A DNA stretch of 42,301 nt. Origin: a virus. Within the stretch, counting starts at the first letter, position 1. Every line of letters starts with the position of its first letter. The position numbers and the translations under genes are program-made. The stretch is taken from IMG/VR virus record IMGVR_UViG_3300025940_000013, positions 1 to 42,301 of that record. One strand, written 5' to 3'. Below are positions 7,908-14,805 of this stretch, piece by piece. The notes beneath the pieces were generated by a model that had not been told where the DNA came from, made no database searches, and was given only the letters and a program-made list of their open reading frames with translations.

Positions 7908-7982
7908 CTAAAGGTCAACCGCCGGGACGGGAGTTGAAGTCGTCCCGGCGGCCTTCTCCTGCGCGGTAGCGATGGGGGCCAT
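7908..7982 (-). CDS. Possible 24-residue leader ORF spanning a hairpin
   Basis: A very short reading frame (ATG 7982, TAG 7910-7908) preceded by TTTGAGG, lying between the Cro-like gene and the next gene. A perfect 11-bp stem-loop (arms 7919-7929 and 7941-7951) lies inside it, and its stop is 16 bases before the downstream start. This could be a leader peptide with an attenuating hairpin, or just a chance frame over an RNA structure. Coding status is doubtful. Confidence 0.25.
   Translation of the reverse strand: MAPIATAQEKAAGTTSTPVPAVDL
7919..7951 (-). other. Perfect 11-bp stem-loop in regulator operon
   Basis: Arms 7919-7929 (CCGCCGGGACG) and 7941-7951 are perfectly complementary with an 11-base loop. 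There is no T-run on either side. It lies in the gap downstream of the Cro-like gene and may tune expression of the following genes. Confidence 0.6.
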
Positions 7983-8004
7983 CCTCAAACCCGCGCAGAA
8001 TTGG

Positions 8005-8238
8005 TCAGGCGGTCTTACGTTGCCGTAAAGGAGGCGTCATCGCCCATAGCGAATCAGGCGCACTTCGCCTACGCCGCGTCAGCTCGTCCTTGATCGCCAG
8101 GTAGGTGTGCGCGGGAAAATACCCGAAGTATCTCCAATTGCTGACCGCTTTCGGCTTGGCCTTTAGCATCAGCGCCACGATCTTGTCGCCGCCGAGGAAG
8201 TCTAACACTTCGCCTGTGGTATTGAGTTTGTTTGCCAT
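8005..8238 (-). CDS. Cro/YdaS-like transcription regulator
   Basis: A 77-residue DNA-binding protein. NTTGEVLDFLGGDKIVALML followed by KAKPKAVSNWRYFGYFPAHTYLAI reads as the Cro/YdaS-type helix-turn-helix used by small phage repressors: the GG turn and the SNW recognition helix are typical. The C-terminus is basic (TRRRRSAPDS). It heads the leftward regulator operon and faces the rightward early operon at 8342 across a 103-base control region. Its start codon falls where transcription should begin from a strong candidate promoter (8245-8273), so the mRNA may be leaderless. It probably represses one or both divergent promoters. Confidence 0.85.
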   Translation of the reverse strand: MANKLNTTGEVLDFLGGDKIVALMLKAKPKAVSNWRYFGYFPAHTYLAIKDELTRRRRSAPDSLWAMTPPLRQRKTA

Positions 8239-8244
8239 GGGATG

Positions 8245-8273
8245 TTTTTAGTTCTCCCTAATTATTTTGTCAA
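8245..8273 (-). promoter_or_regulatory. Candidate sigma-70 promoter of the Cro-like gene, leaderless
   Basis: On the minus strand there is a perfect -35 TTGACA (8273-8268), a 17-base spacer and a -10 TAAAAA (8250-8245). The ATG begins at 8238, six bases past the -10 box, which is where transcription would be expected to start. There is no Shine-Dalgarno. A second TGTCAAC (8314-8320) repeats the -35 element (8268-8274), and GTTGA/TCAAC arms at 8305-8320 form a small inverted repeat that could be an operator. Confidence 0.65.
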
Positions 8274-8341
8274 CGCGGCTTGTAGTTCCCAAAAATTTGG
8301 ATAGGTTGATTTATGTCAACACTCAACCAAGGGGGTCTATC

Positions 8342-8626
8342 GTGTCTGCGACTGCCGATACTCAATTGCAAATTTTTAAGTTGAAACGCATTAGCGCCGC
8401 GTCGCTCGGAACCTACGGCGAGCCGCTGGTGATCCGGGTCGAAAGCCAACACGGCGACCTGGAATTGATTCTGTATACTGACAACAAGCTGCTCTCTGAC
8501 CTGGTAGCTGTCGCTATCAATGACGCTGTCGCACTCGCCGGCGGCGCGGCGAAGGAACCACCCTGCCCTTTTGAGCATGCTGCCTACCAGGCCGCGTCCT
8601 ACGCCTATAACGGGGGGTCGCGCTGA
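8342..8626 (+). CDS. Unknown early protein, GTG start
   Basis: Ninety-four residues. I chose the GTG at 8342 because AAGGGGG lies eight bases upstream; the upstream TTG at 8267 would put the start inside the control region. The protein looks like a small alpha/beta domain (LQIFKLKRISAASLG, LVIRVESQHGDLELILYTDN, LLSDLVAVAINDAVAL) with a C-terminal PCPFEHAAYQAASYAY. No family is recognised. It is the first gene of a rightward operon of five small coupled genes, probably an early accessory cassette controlled from the 8239-8341 region. Confidence 0.75.
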   Translation: MSATADTQLQIFKLKRISAASLGTYGEPLVIRVESQHGDLELILYTDNKLLSDLVAVAINDAVALAGGAAKEPPCPFEHAAYQAASYAYNGGSR

Positions 8627-8730
8627 TGCATGACCTCCTGCTCACGGGCCTGGTCTCAACCGTCACGGTCGGGCTCTGCGTCCTGATCTACGTCGCAATC
8701 CTCTCAACCATGCGGGGGCCGCTGCAATGA
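8626..8730 (+). CDS. Single-span membrane micro-protein
   Basis: Thirty-four residues whose ATG shares a base with the previous stop (TGATG) and whose stop overlaps the next start (ATGA). Almost the whole protein is one hydrophobic segment (LLTGLVSTVTVGLCVLIYVA), so it should sit in the inner membrane. Similar micro-proteins in early phage cassettes have unknown or host-takeover roles. It is too early in the map to assume lysis. Coupling on both sides supports it as a real gene. Confidence 0.65.
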   Translation: MHDLLLTGLVSTVTVGLCVLIYVAILSTMRGPLQ

Positions 8731-8900
8731 TCCGCTACTCGGTGTGGCTCGACCAGGCGACCGACACCTACGAGGTGGTGCGCTGGATCGGCAAGGACAG
8801 CCACGAAGTAGTCCAGCGCAACATACTCACCATTGAGAAGGCGTACCGCGCCAGGGACCTCTGGAAGGCGCGCGAGGAGGGTAAAAATGCAGATGCTTGA
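8727..8900 (+). CDS. Unknown small early protein
   Basis: Fifty-seven residues, ATGA-coupled to the membrane micro-protein. MIRYSVWLDQATDTYEVVRW looks like an edge-strand beta hairpin, followed by a strand and a charged helix (IEKAYRARDLWKAREEG). It is probably a small alpha/beta protein. Its end overlaps the next start by 14 bases. No known family is recognised. Confidence 0.65.
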   Translation: MIRYSVWLDQATDTYEVVRWIGKDSHEVVQRNILTIEKAYRARDLWKAREEGKNADA

Positions 8901-9078
8901 GCACCAATCCAAAGAGGACACCAAGGAGATGATCCGGGAGGTGGCCGCCGCAATGCGCGATAACATCCTGGTGCAGCGCGCGGGGGGCGCCGCGACCATG
9001 GACATGAACCGGCTCGCCGTCGCCGCCATCATGGCGATGGTGCTGTGGGCCAAGGATCACCCGCTGAGGATAAACTGA
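8887..9078 (+). CDS. Unknown small early protein
   Basis: Sixty-three residues from the ATG at 8887, with GAGGAGGG in front of it inside the previous gene. The N-terminal half is a charged helix (EDTKEMIREVAAAMRDN), the second half an Ala/Met-rich helix (MNRLAVAAIMAMVLWAK) that is amphipathic or weakly membrane-seeking. Its stop shares a base with the next start. Function unknown. Confidence 0.7.
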   Translation: MQMLEHQSKEDTKEMIREVAAAMRDNILVQRAGGAATMDMNRLAVAAIMAMVLWAKDHPLRIN

Positions 9079-9407
9079 TGCAGGTCTATATCAACGTCAA
9101 CGGCGTCAGCCAGGAGGATGCCTGGGAACAGTACGGAATGCTTCTGTCGATGCTTAAAGAGAGCGACCCACGCAAGGCCGCCGAGCAATTCGACAGCGGC
9201 TATCAGCACGGCGGTGGCTGGAACCCGCCGGCGTGCTACAAGCAGTTCAAGGTCATCAAGAACGAGTGGCTGAAGTATCCTGGCGATGAGCCGATCCGGC
9301 CGATCCTGATCATTCGGTTCCGCGAGGAACGGATTTTCGTCTATGAACACGACATCGTCCGTATAGTACAGCCGGACGGGTCTCACGAAATTTGTCGGAT
9401 GGATTAG
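9078..9407 (+). CDS. Unknown early protein
   Basis: A 109-residue protein, last gene of the small rightward operon, coupled to the previous gene through TGATG. A helical first half (EDAWEQYGMLLSMLKES) is followed by a strand-rich second half (PILIIRFREERIFVYEHDIVRIVQPDGS). There are no cysteine clusters or catalytic motifs. Its 3' end overlaps a small leftward zinc-ribbon frame (9310-9492) coming from the late operon. Function unknown. Confidence 0.75.
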   Translation: MQVYINVNGVSQEDAWEQYGMLLSMLKESDPRKAAEQFDSGYQHGGGWNPPACYKQFKVIKNEWLKYPGDEPIRPILIIRFREERIFVYEHDIVRIVQPDGSHEICRMD

Positions 9408-9492
9408 CGCGCTTTTTGCCGCATTCGTCACAAACCAGCTTTTTGTTTGCGATGCTGATGCCGCAATCCTTACAGCGTAGGAACTTGGTCAA
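9310..9492 (-). CDS. Small zinc-ribbon protein, TTG start
   Basis: Sixty residues starting at a TTG that overlaps the endolysin stop (TTGA), with GGAGGGG just upstream. The first 25 residues hold a convincing pair of knuckles, CKDCGISIAN and CDECGKK, typical of a zinc ribbon. The remaining basic part overlaps the convergent gene ending at 9407. It would be the last gene of the late operon. The zinc motif and ribosome site make it credible; the TTG start and overlap make it uncertain. Confidence 0.5.
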   Translation of the reverse strand: MTKFLRCKDCGISIANKKLVCDECGKKRANPSDKFRETRPAVLYGRCRVHRRKSVPRGTE

Positions 9493-10451
9493 TCTCCCCT
9501 CCAGGGGTAGATCACCTCAACTTCATCGTCCGTTGTGATGCCGAGATCCGCCATCAATCCTGGCGAGAGGTCGGCGATCCGTCCGGTTTTTTCGTTGGGT
9601 CCCCAGTCGGCGGGGAAGGCGGTGAGCGCGATTCCGGTCTTGGCGGCTCGGACGAGGGCGACGCTCTGGAGGAGAGACGGTTTCGGAGTTTGCTCATAAT
9701 CCCATCGGCAGGCCACATAGTGGACGTGGGGGTTGAGGCGGCGGGCAAGCCCGCAACCCACTGTTCCAGGCGTCCCTTCAGGTAGGAATAGATGCGGGGC
9801 ATCTTGTACAGCGTAGATGAAAGCCAGCCCCTCGCTGTCCGAAACGCCTGTCGTATCATCGGGCCCTCCAAAGTGGCTGCACAGGCCGATCTCATGGAAC
9901 AGCGCCGTTGTTTCCGGCGGCATCGGGCTGACCTCGGCGTCGCCGCTGAGTACGTCGGCGATCGCCTCGCAGATCAGCGGGAAGTAGGTGCGGTAGAGCT
10001 CGACATCCCCGGCGTGGTCCAGGAAGCAAACCTCTATAAGAACCGCGGGGGCGGCGGTGTGCCCCAGGAAGAACAGCCCCGGGTCGGGCTTGGCGCCGCG
10101 GTTGGTGAGCCCTGAGACGTTGCTGATGGCGGCCGAGAGTTCGGCGGCGAGTTGCTTTGGACTGCCATAGAACACCTCCACGCCGTGGCCCTGGTGGCTC
10201 TCCGAGGCGTTGAAGTGCACCGAGACGTCGTAGTCTCTTTTGCCCTGGGCGTTGTGCCAATCCACTATTCGATTGAGGCACTCGTTCTGGCTGATGCTGA
10301 CCGTATCGTGGAATTTTTCGACCGCGTAACCCGCGTCGGCCAGGTACAGCGCAACCTCGTCGACGACGGCGGTGGCCTCCTCGACTTCATTCATTATTCC
10401 CACCGCGCCCTGGCATTTCGTCGAGTGCCCGCTGGATATGCAAATACGCAT
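9489..10451 (-). CDS. N-acetylmuramoyl-L-alanine amidase endolysin with C-terminal barrel domain
   Basis: A 320-residue endolysin. Residues 1 to about 170 are an Amidase_3 domain that cuts the amide bond between MurNAc and the peptide stem: ISSGHS (zinc His 9), MNEVEEATA (zinc Glu 22 or 24), DVSVHFNAS (zinc His near 79) and VLIEVCFLDH (catalytic Glu). After a linker, residues about 220-320 contain GCGLARRLNPHVHYVAC, a strand region and GRIADLSPGLMADLG, DDEVEVIYPW. This resembles the double-psi beta-barrel of RlpA/expansin-like wall proteins, an unusual partner. There is no signal peptide, so export needs a holin; the holin-like gene is immediately upstream. The start has AGGAG. Confidence 0.88.
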   Translation of the reverse strand: MRICISSGHSTKCQGAVGIMNEVEEATAVVDEVALYLADAGYAVEKFHDTVSISQNECLNRIVDWHNAQGKRDYDVSVHFNASESHQGHGVEVFYGSPKQLAAELSAAISNVSGLTNRGAKPDPGLFFLGHTAAPAVLIEVCFLDHAGDVELYRTYFPLICEAIADVLSGDAEVSPMPPETTALFHEIGLCSHFGGPDDTTGVSDSEGLAFIYAVQDAPHLFLPEGTPGTVGCGLARRLNPHVHYVACRWDYEQTPKPSLLQSVALVRAAKTGIALTAFPADWGPNEKTGRIADLSPGLMADLGITTDDEVEVIYPWRGD

Positions 10452-10460
10452 CGTGATCTC

Positions 10461-10748
10461 CTAAGGGCTGATGTTTAGTTTCTTGGTCATGACGTCGACG
10501 ATCCGATTGATGCTGCGCTCGTTGTGCTCGATCTGCTGCTCCAGCGCGTTGATCTTCAGTTTCATCTCGTCCATTCGGCCCACCGTGTACGCTGCGCCAC
10601 GCTCCTCCATGATGCTGACCCGCGTCTCCAGCTTGACCATGTAGGCGATCGCAGAAGCAGCCATGGCCCCGATCGCGATGAACTGTGCAATCAGAAAATA
10701 GATCAGCCCAGAGTTCTCTCGCATCCATGACCTGGCTCCCTCGACCAT
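10461..10748 (-). CDS. Membrane-anchored coiled-coil protein, holin-like
   Basis: Ninety-five residues, with the start overlapping the stop of the fibre gene (TAATG). One transmembrane helix sits near the N-terminus (GLIYFLIAQFIAIGAMAASA), followed by a long charged coiled coil (MDEMKLKINALEQQIEHNER). Located right before the endolysin, it is the obvious holin candidate. Single-span plus coiled-coil topology also fits an inner-membrane spanin. No outer spanin lipoprotein is seen nearby. I favour a holin/pinholin-like lysis protein but cannot separate the two roles. Confidence 0.7.
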   Translation of the reverse strand: MVEGARSWMRENSGLIYFLIAQFIAIGAMAASAIAYMVKLETRVSIMEERGAAYTVGRMDEMKLKINALEQQIEHNERSINRIVDVMTKKLNISP

Positions 10749-12097
10749 TAACGTGCCTCCAGCGCCTCGATCCGCGCCATCGCCTCTTGCAGTGCCTTGG
10801 TTAGCGCCGCGATCACGGTCCAGGGGTTGGGCGATTGGATCTCTTCCGTCGTATCCTTGTAGCCAGTCGCCGCATCCATGATCAGCGCGTCTTGCAGTTC
10901 ATGCGCAAGGAAGCCCCAACGCTCGACACCATCGGCCATAAACAACGATGGTGCTTTTGGCTGGCCCTCTTCTGGCGGCGGTGGTATGTGCCACGGCGGC
11001 GTCCAGTCGTTATACTCGAACTTGATCGGATGCAGCGCCTTCACCGTGTCCCACGTGCTGGGAAGGTCGAGAACGTTTTTCTTGGCGCGATAGTCCGACG
11101 TGACGCTGACGTTGCCGGTGTTGACGTTGTCAACCCACTGCTGCATCACCGAGTTGGTCCAGAAATAGTTGAAGGTGTTGCTGTAGCCACCAGCCGTGCC
11201 CTGTTTGCAGGCATAGCCCGAGCCAGACTTGATGCCGCCAGCGAAGAACCCTGCAGAAGACACGATGTTAGAGCCGTCCCAATACAGGCGAACGGTGTAA
11301 CCACCCTCGAAATAAAGCCCGTTGCCGCTAGAGAGATGGAAGTTCGCCGAAGTAAAGATGGAGGAGCTACACGTGAACGCCCCCGACATCGTATCGCCGG
11401 CCTTGTTCAATGGAGTGTAATTGAAATCGCGCGTTGACCAGAGCCTGTGGGTGGCACCGCCGTACGACCAACCGCCAAAATAAAAGTTGTGATCGCTGCC
11501 CAAACCGAAATTGCAGGCGAAGCCACCGCCCGGTCGGTGGAAGGATATCGCCGCATCGCCTGTGCCAGTGCTGCGCACCTCAATCGAGCCGACACTGCCG
11601 CCATAGGCGATGCTCTGCGAGGGGGCGGTAGTGAGTTGGCCAGTCATCTGGTCGCCCGCCTTGGCGACCTTGGCATTGGTGACAGCGGTATCAGCGGCGT
11701 CTACATAATCCTTGCGCACCGCGTTGGCGGCGGCCGGAGAAGTTGGCAGCGACAGGTGCCCCGTCATCGTGTCGCCGTCCTTAGCGACTTTCAGCGCGTC
11801 GGCCGTATCGACATAGTCCTTGCGCACGGCGTTGGCGGCCGCAGGCGAAGCCGGCAGCGTTAAGTGGCCGGTCATGGTGTCGCCGGCCTTCGTCACTTTG
11901 TTATTCTCGAGCGCAGCGATGTCGGCCTCGAGCCCCGATAAGTCGCCGCCCGCGGCGACGTAGGAATCGATCAGGCGGTTGAGTTCTTCCTCAACGTCAG
12001 CCGTGAATACATTATATCGCGCGCTGTCCACCGTGGTGTCCGGCGCCGCCTCGGTGCCGGGCGGCAGGTAGTAATCTCCACCTCCGTTGCGTGGCAT
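10748..12097 (-). CDS. Tail fibre/spike with C-terminal S74 chaperone
   Basis: A 449-residue fibre protein. The N-terminus MPRNGGGDYYLPPGTEAAPD is related to that of the fibre gene at 14803 and is probably the virion anchor. Residues 65-160 hold tandem ~36-residue units built on AGDTMTGHLTLPxSPAAANAVRKDYVD, the common phage fibre repeat. A beta-rich middle follows. The C-terminal 120 residues form an intramolecular chaperone of the peptidase S74 type: TSDYRAKKNV (catalytic Ser near 332), then ALHPIKFEYND and WGFLAHELQDA, ending in a coiled coil (ALQEAMARIEALEAR). Such domains trimerise the fibre and then cleave themselves off. Probably a receptor-binding part. Confidence 0.88.
   Translation of the reverse strand: MPRNGGGDYYLPPGTEAAPDTTVDSARYNVFTADVEEELNRLIDSYVAAGGDLSGLEADIAALENNKVTKAGDTMTGHLTLPASPAAANAVRKDYVDTADALKVAKDGDTMTGHLSLPTSPAAANAVRKDYVDAADTAVTNAKVAKAGDQMTGQLTTAPSQSIAYGGSVGSIEVRSTGTGDAAISFHRPGGGFACNFGLGSDHNFYFGGWSYGGATHRLWSTRDFNYTPLNKAGDTMSGAFTCSSSIFTSANFHLSSGNGLYFEGGYTVRLYWDGSNIVSSAGFFAGGIKSGSGYACKQGTAGGYSNTFNYFWTNSVMQQWVDNVNTGNVSVTSDYRAKKNVLDLPSTWDTVKALHPIKFEYNDWTPPWHIPPPPEEGQPKAPSLFMADGVERWGFLAHELQDALIMDAATGYKDTTEEIQSPNPWTVIAALTKALQEAMARIEALEAR
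11645..11900 (-). repeat. 108-bp tandem repeats within fibre gene
   Basis: Two near-identical copies with exactly 108 bp period (for example the TGCGCAC block at 11713 and 11821) plus a diverged third and a later fourth motif encode the GDTMTG/AVRKDYVD units. Coding repeats of a fibre shaft, not a CRISPR array. Confidence 0.8.
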
Positions 12098-12098
12098 C

Positions 12099-14012
12099 TC
12101 AGATCCCCATGTTCGGCATGTTGAAGCCCGCCGCCGGGATCAGGTAGGTAAAACCATTCGTCAGCGTGGCAGAGCCGTAGCCGTTGGTGGCAACGATATC
12201 GACAAGCCCCTTGGCGTGAGCCGGCGTCACGCAAGTGATGGTGTTAGCGTTGACGACGCTAACACCGGAGGCTGGCGAACCGCCAAACGTCACGGACGTG
12301 ACGCCGGTCAGATCGGCGCCGCTCAGTGTTACCGCCGTGCCGCCGTGTATTAATCCTAGCGCCGGAACCGGCGAGGCAACCGCACTAAGCGATGGTGGCG
12401 TGACGTAGGTGTAGATGTTGGCGTTGCCGGAGCCGTAGCCGTTGGCCACTGCGACGTTGACCAGGCCGGCAGCATGCGCCGGTACCCAGGCGTGGAGCGT
12501 TGTCGAATTGATCACAGCAATAGGGGCCGCCGCCGTGCCGCCAAATGTTATCGAGCTGACGCCGTCCAGATTGGCCCCGGTGATGACGGCCAGGACGGCG
12601 TTGTGAGGCGTGGTTGGTCCTGATGACGGCGCGCAGCTCGAAATTGATGGCGGGTTGACGTAAGTGTAGAGACTGCCGCCAACGCCAGGGCTGGGGCCGT
12701 TGCTTCGGTAGACGTTGACATTGTAGGTGCCGGCGCCGCCCGCGGATGTCGTTCCATAGACATCGGTGCCGTTCCAAGTCATGCCGGTGATTGGCGCACC
12801 GCCAATATTGGCGCTGGTTACCTCAGTGAAGCTGCCGTTGATCCTGACCGCTTGCCCGCCCGCGGTTGGCCCGCTGTTGGGCGATATCCAGTTAATCGTC
12901 GGCGCATATTGCGGCTCGTAGCGGATGACGATCAGGCCGGCGCCGCCCGCGCCGCCGTACTCATTATGGGCAACGCTGCTGCCCATGCCGGCGCCACCGC
13001 CGCCACCGTAATGACTACCTGCCCCGCCAGAGGTGCCCTCCCCGCCCTTGGCGCCCGTGCCACCCGAGCCCGGCCCCCAGGGGCCGTAAATAGCGCCAGG
13101 ACCGGCGCCGCCGCCCGTGACCGTACCCGCCGGGACCACGCTGTTGATATCGCCACCCGTCGCGCCGCCGCCGCTTGGATTGGCCGCAGCGCCACCGCCT
13201 GTGCAGCAAGAACCGTAGCTGCCACCCGCCAGATTGCCGCCGCGCCCGCCGCCATTACCATAGTTGCCAGCATCCGCGCCGCCACCGCCACCGCCGCCGA
13301 CAGGTCCGGCCGCAGAACCGACACCTAGACCGCCACCGCCAACAAGCGCGCGCACCCCTGGATTGGCTGGCGAATAGAAATAAGTGTGCGCCGTGCCGCC
13401 GTTGCCGAGCACTCTATTGCCAAAAGCGTGAGGAGCAGCACCGCCACTGCCAACTTCAAAGGCCATTTGTTGACCTGGCGACCACGCCAGATCAGTGCGA
13501 CGCGCGAAACCACCGCCGCCGCCACCGCTAATGAGGCTGCCGGGCGTGGCGGCGCTGCCGCTACCGCCGGCAGCAATACAGTCAACAAACTCCCCGGCCC
13601 GGTTGGCGAGGCCGTAGCAATCGCCGGGTGAGCCCCAGTTGCCGGACGATGGCCCGATGCCGATGTTCGATACCATGTTGTAGTGAATGCTCGGGTCGCG
13701 AAGCATGTCCGGGTCGAAGTCTGGACAGTAGACCGGCAACTGCTTCAGGTACGGATCATTCTTGATCGTGCCGCCGTAGAGCGCCCACATAAATTCATCG
13801 GCGTCCTCGCGATCCTCAAAGTGACCTTGCCAGATGATCCTGTGCTTGTGGTGAAAATGGAAATGCGGATCGTGACGCCACGCCTGCGCGACCCACGTCA
13901 TGAAATGAAGGTTAACGTCAGGGCCAAAAGGGTGCGGCCTGTACCACTCGCGTTTATGCATCGGCATCAGAAACTTGCCGCGCGCGATGGTCCTGTCGGG
14001 CAGTATGATCAT
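12099..14012 (-). CDS. Tail fibre protein with glycine-rich region and three IPT/TIG domains
   Basis: A 637-residue protein starting at the ATG 14012, which overlaps the stop of the upstream fibre gene (ATGA). A longer frame to 14495 is a shadow of that gene. Residues 1-110 form a mixed domain with His/Trp-rich segments (RHDPHFHFHHKHRIIWQGHF). Residues 135-400 are extremely glycine-rich with GGGG runs, resembling the poly-Gly sandwich of phage adhesins. The last ~230 residues contain three IPT/TIG immunoglobulin-like domains (NWISPNSGPTAGGQAV; SSCAPSSGPTTPHNAV; PALGLIHGGTAVTLSG). Likely a host-binding fibre or adhesin. The three domains read as diverged duplications of each other. Confidence 0.85.
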   Translation of the reverse strand: MIILPDRTIARGKFLMPMHKREWYRPHPFGPDVNLHFMTWVAQAWRHDPHFHFHHKHRIIWQGHFEDREDADEFMWALYGGTIKNDPYLKQLPVYCPDFDPDMLRDPSIHYNMVSNIGIGPSSGNWGSPGDCYGLANRAGEFVDCIAAGGSGSAATPGSLISGGGGGGFARRTDLAWSPGQQMAFEVGSGGAAPHAFGNRVLGNGGTAHTYFYSPANPGVRALVGGGGLGVGSAAGPVGGGGGGGADAGNYGNGGGRGGNLAGGSYGSCCTGGGAAANPSGGGATGGDINSVVPAGTVTGGGAGPGAIYGPWGPGSGGTGAKGGEGTSGGAGSHYGGGGGAGMGSSVAHNEYGGAGGAGLIVIRYEPQYAPTINWISPNSGPTAGGQAVRINGSFTEVTSANIGGAPITGMTWNGTDVYGTTSAGGAGTYNVNVYRSNGPSPGVGGSLYTYVNPPSISSCAPSSGPTTPHNAVLAVITGANLDGVSSITFGGTAAAPIAVINSTTLHAWVPAHAAGLVNVAVANGYGSGNANIYTYVTPPSLSAVASPVPALGLIHGGTAVTLSGADLTGVTSVTFGGSPASGVSVVNANTITCVTPAHAKGLVDIVATNGYGSATLTNGFTYLIPAAGFNMPNMGI

Positions 14013-14803
14013 TGCAGCGCCTTGATGACGTAGGTCGAGACACTGGCGATGCGGCGTATTGAGATAATGAAGCGGTGCCCGTTCGTGGCCGTCAGCAGGT
14101 CGCCGGTGTTGGTGGAGCTGACGGTATAGCCCGAGAACGTGATCGCGCCGGCGCTGGCGCCGTTGCTGATCAGCACATCGAGCGCGCAGTCGAACGCCGG
14201 CCCGACGATGGTGTGGGCGCCGTTGTTGGTGTAGTACTGATAATTGCCGTTGTAGCTGTCCGGCGTGTAGGTCTGCCCCGCCGTCAGCGTGCCGGCGTTG
14301 TAGGACGTGAAGCGGTAGCCGCCCGTTGTGGTGATGCCGCCGGCCGCGAAGCTGTCCAGGATCCAGGAGCCCCAGACGCCGCCGGTCTTGCGGCGGATGT
14401 AGCGTTTGTTGTCGGTAGCGTCGCGCGCCTCGATCACCATGTTGGCGTTGGCCGGCAGCGCCGGCGGCACCACGGCGGGGTCGGAGGTGTAGCAAATGCC
14501 GGAGAAGGCGTGGCCGGACACGGGAGAGTCACTGGCGCTGCTGGCGCAATAGAACGACCCCGAGACAAATACATGGCTGGCGAAATTGGTGACCAGCTGG
14601 TAGGCGACGTCGCCGTGCAGCGCCATCTGGGCGTCGAAGGCGTTGGTGGCGCCGGTGCCGCCGGCGATGATCGGCCTGGCCGCGTTTAAATCTTGCTGGA
14701 TATCCAGCAGGAGACTGTTGTAGTCGCTGCTGACGATGGTCTGGTCGGCCTCGCCCTCGATGCCGGTCGGGTAGGTGTACTGGCCTGACGGATCACGCGG
14801 CAT
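14009..14803 (-). CDS. Tail fibre protein, N-terminal anchor paralogue
   Basis: 264 residues. The N-terminus MPRDPSGQYTYPTGIEGEAD, followed by SSDYNSLLLDIQQDLN, parallels the start of the fibre at 12097, so both probably dock to the same virion site. The remainder is beta-rich and Ser/Thr/Gly/Ala-rich (RKTGGVWGSWILDSFAAGG is a pattern common in phage tail fibre C-terminal regions). No S74 domain or enzyme motif is seen. It is the first of the three consecutive fibre genes in the late operon. Confidence 0.82.
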   Translation of the reverse strand: MPRDPSGQYTYPTGIEGEADQTIVSSDYNSLLLDIQQDLNAARPIIAGGTGATNAFDAQMALHGDVAYQLVTNFASHVFVSGSFYCASSASDSPVSGHAFSGICYTSDPAVVPPALPANANMVIEARDATDNKRYIRRKTGGVWGSWILDSFAAGGITTTGGYRFTSYNAGTLTAGQTYTPDSYNGNYQYYTNNGAHTIVGPAFDCALDVLISNGASAGAITFSGYTVSSTNTGDLLTATNGHRFIISIRRIASVSTYVIKALQ

Positions 14804-14805
14804 GG

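Noticed and set aside
7919-8004. Transcription terminator behind the Cro-like gene
   Set aside because: The hairpin at 7919-7951 is perfect but has no T-run in either direction, so it is listed only as an RNA structure.
11645-11900. Direct repeats that could be mistaken for a CRISPR or regulatory array
   Set aside because: The period is 108 bp, in frame, and encodes the well-known fibre shaft motif; no spacer structure or cas gene exists.
14013-14495. N-terminal extension of the 12099-14012 fibre gene
   Set aside because: The extension is the out-of-frame shadow of the 14009-14803 fibre gene; the ATG at 14012 overlaps its stop by ATGA, as elsewhere in the operon.
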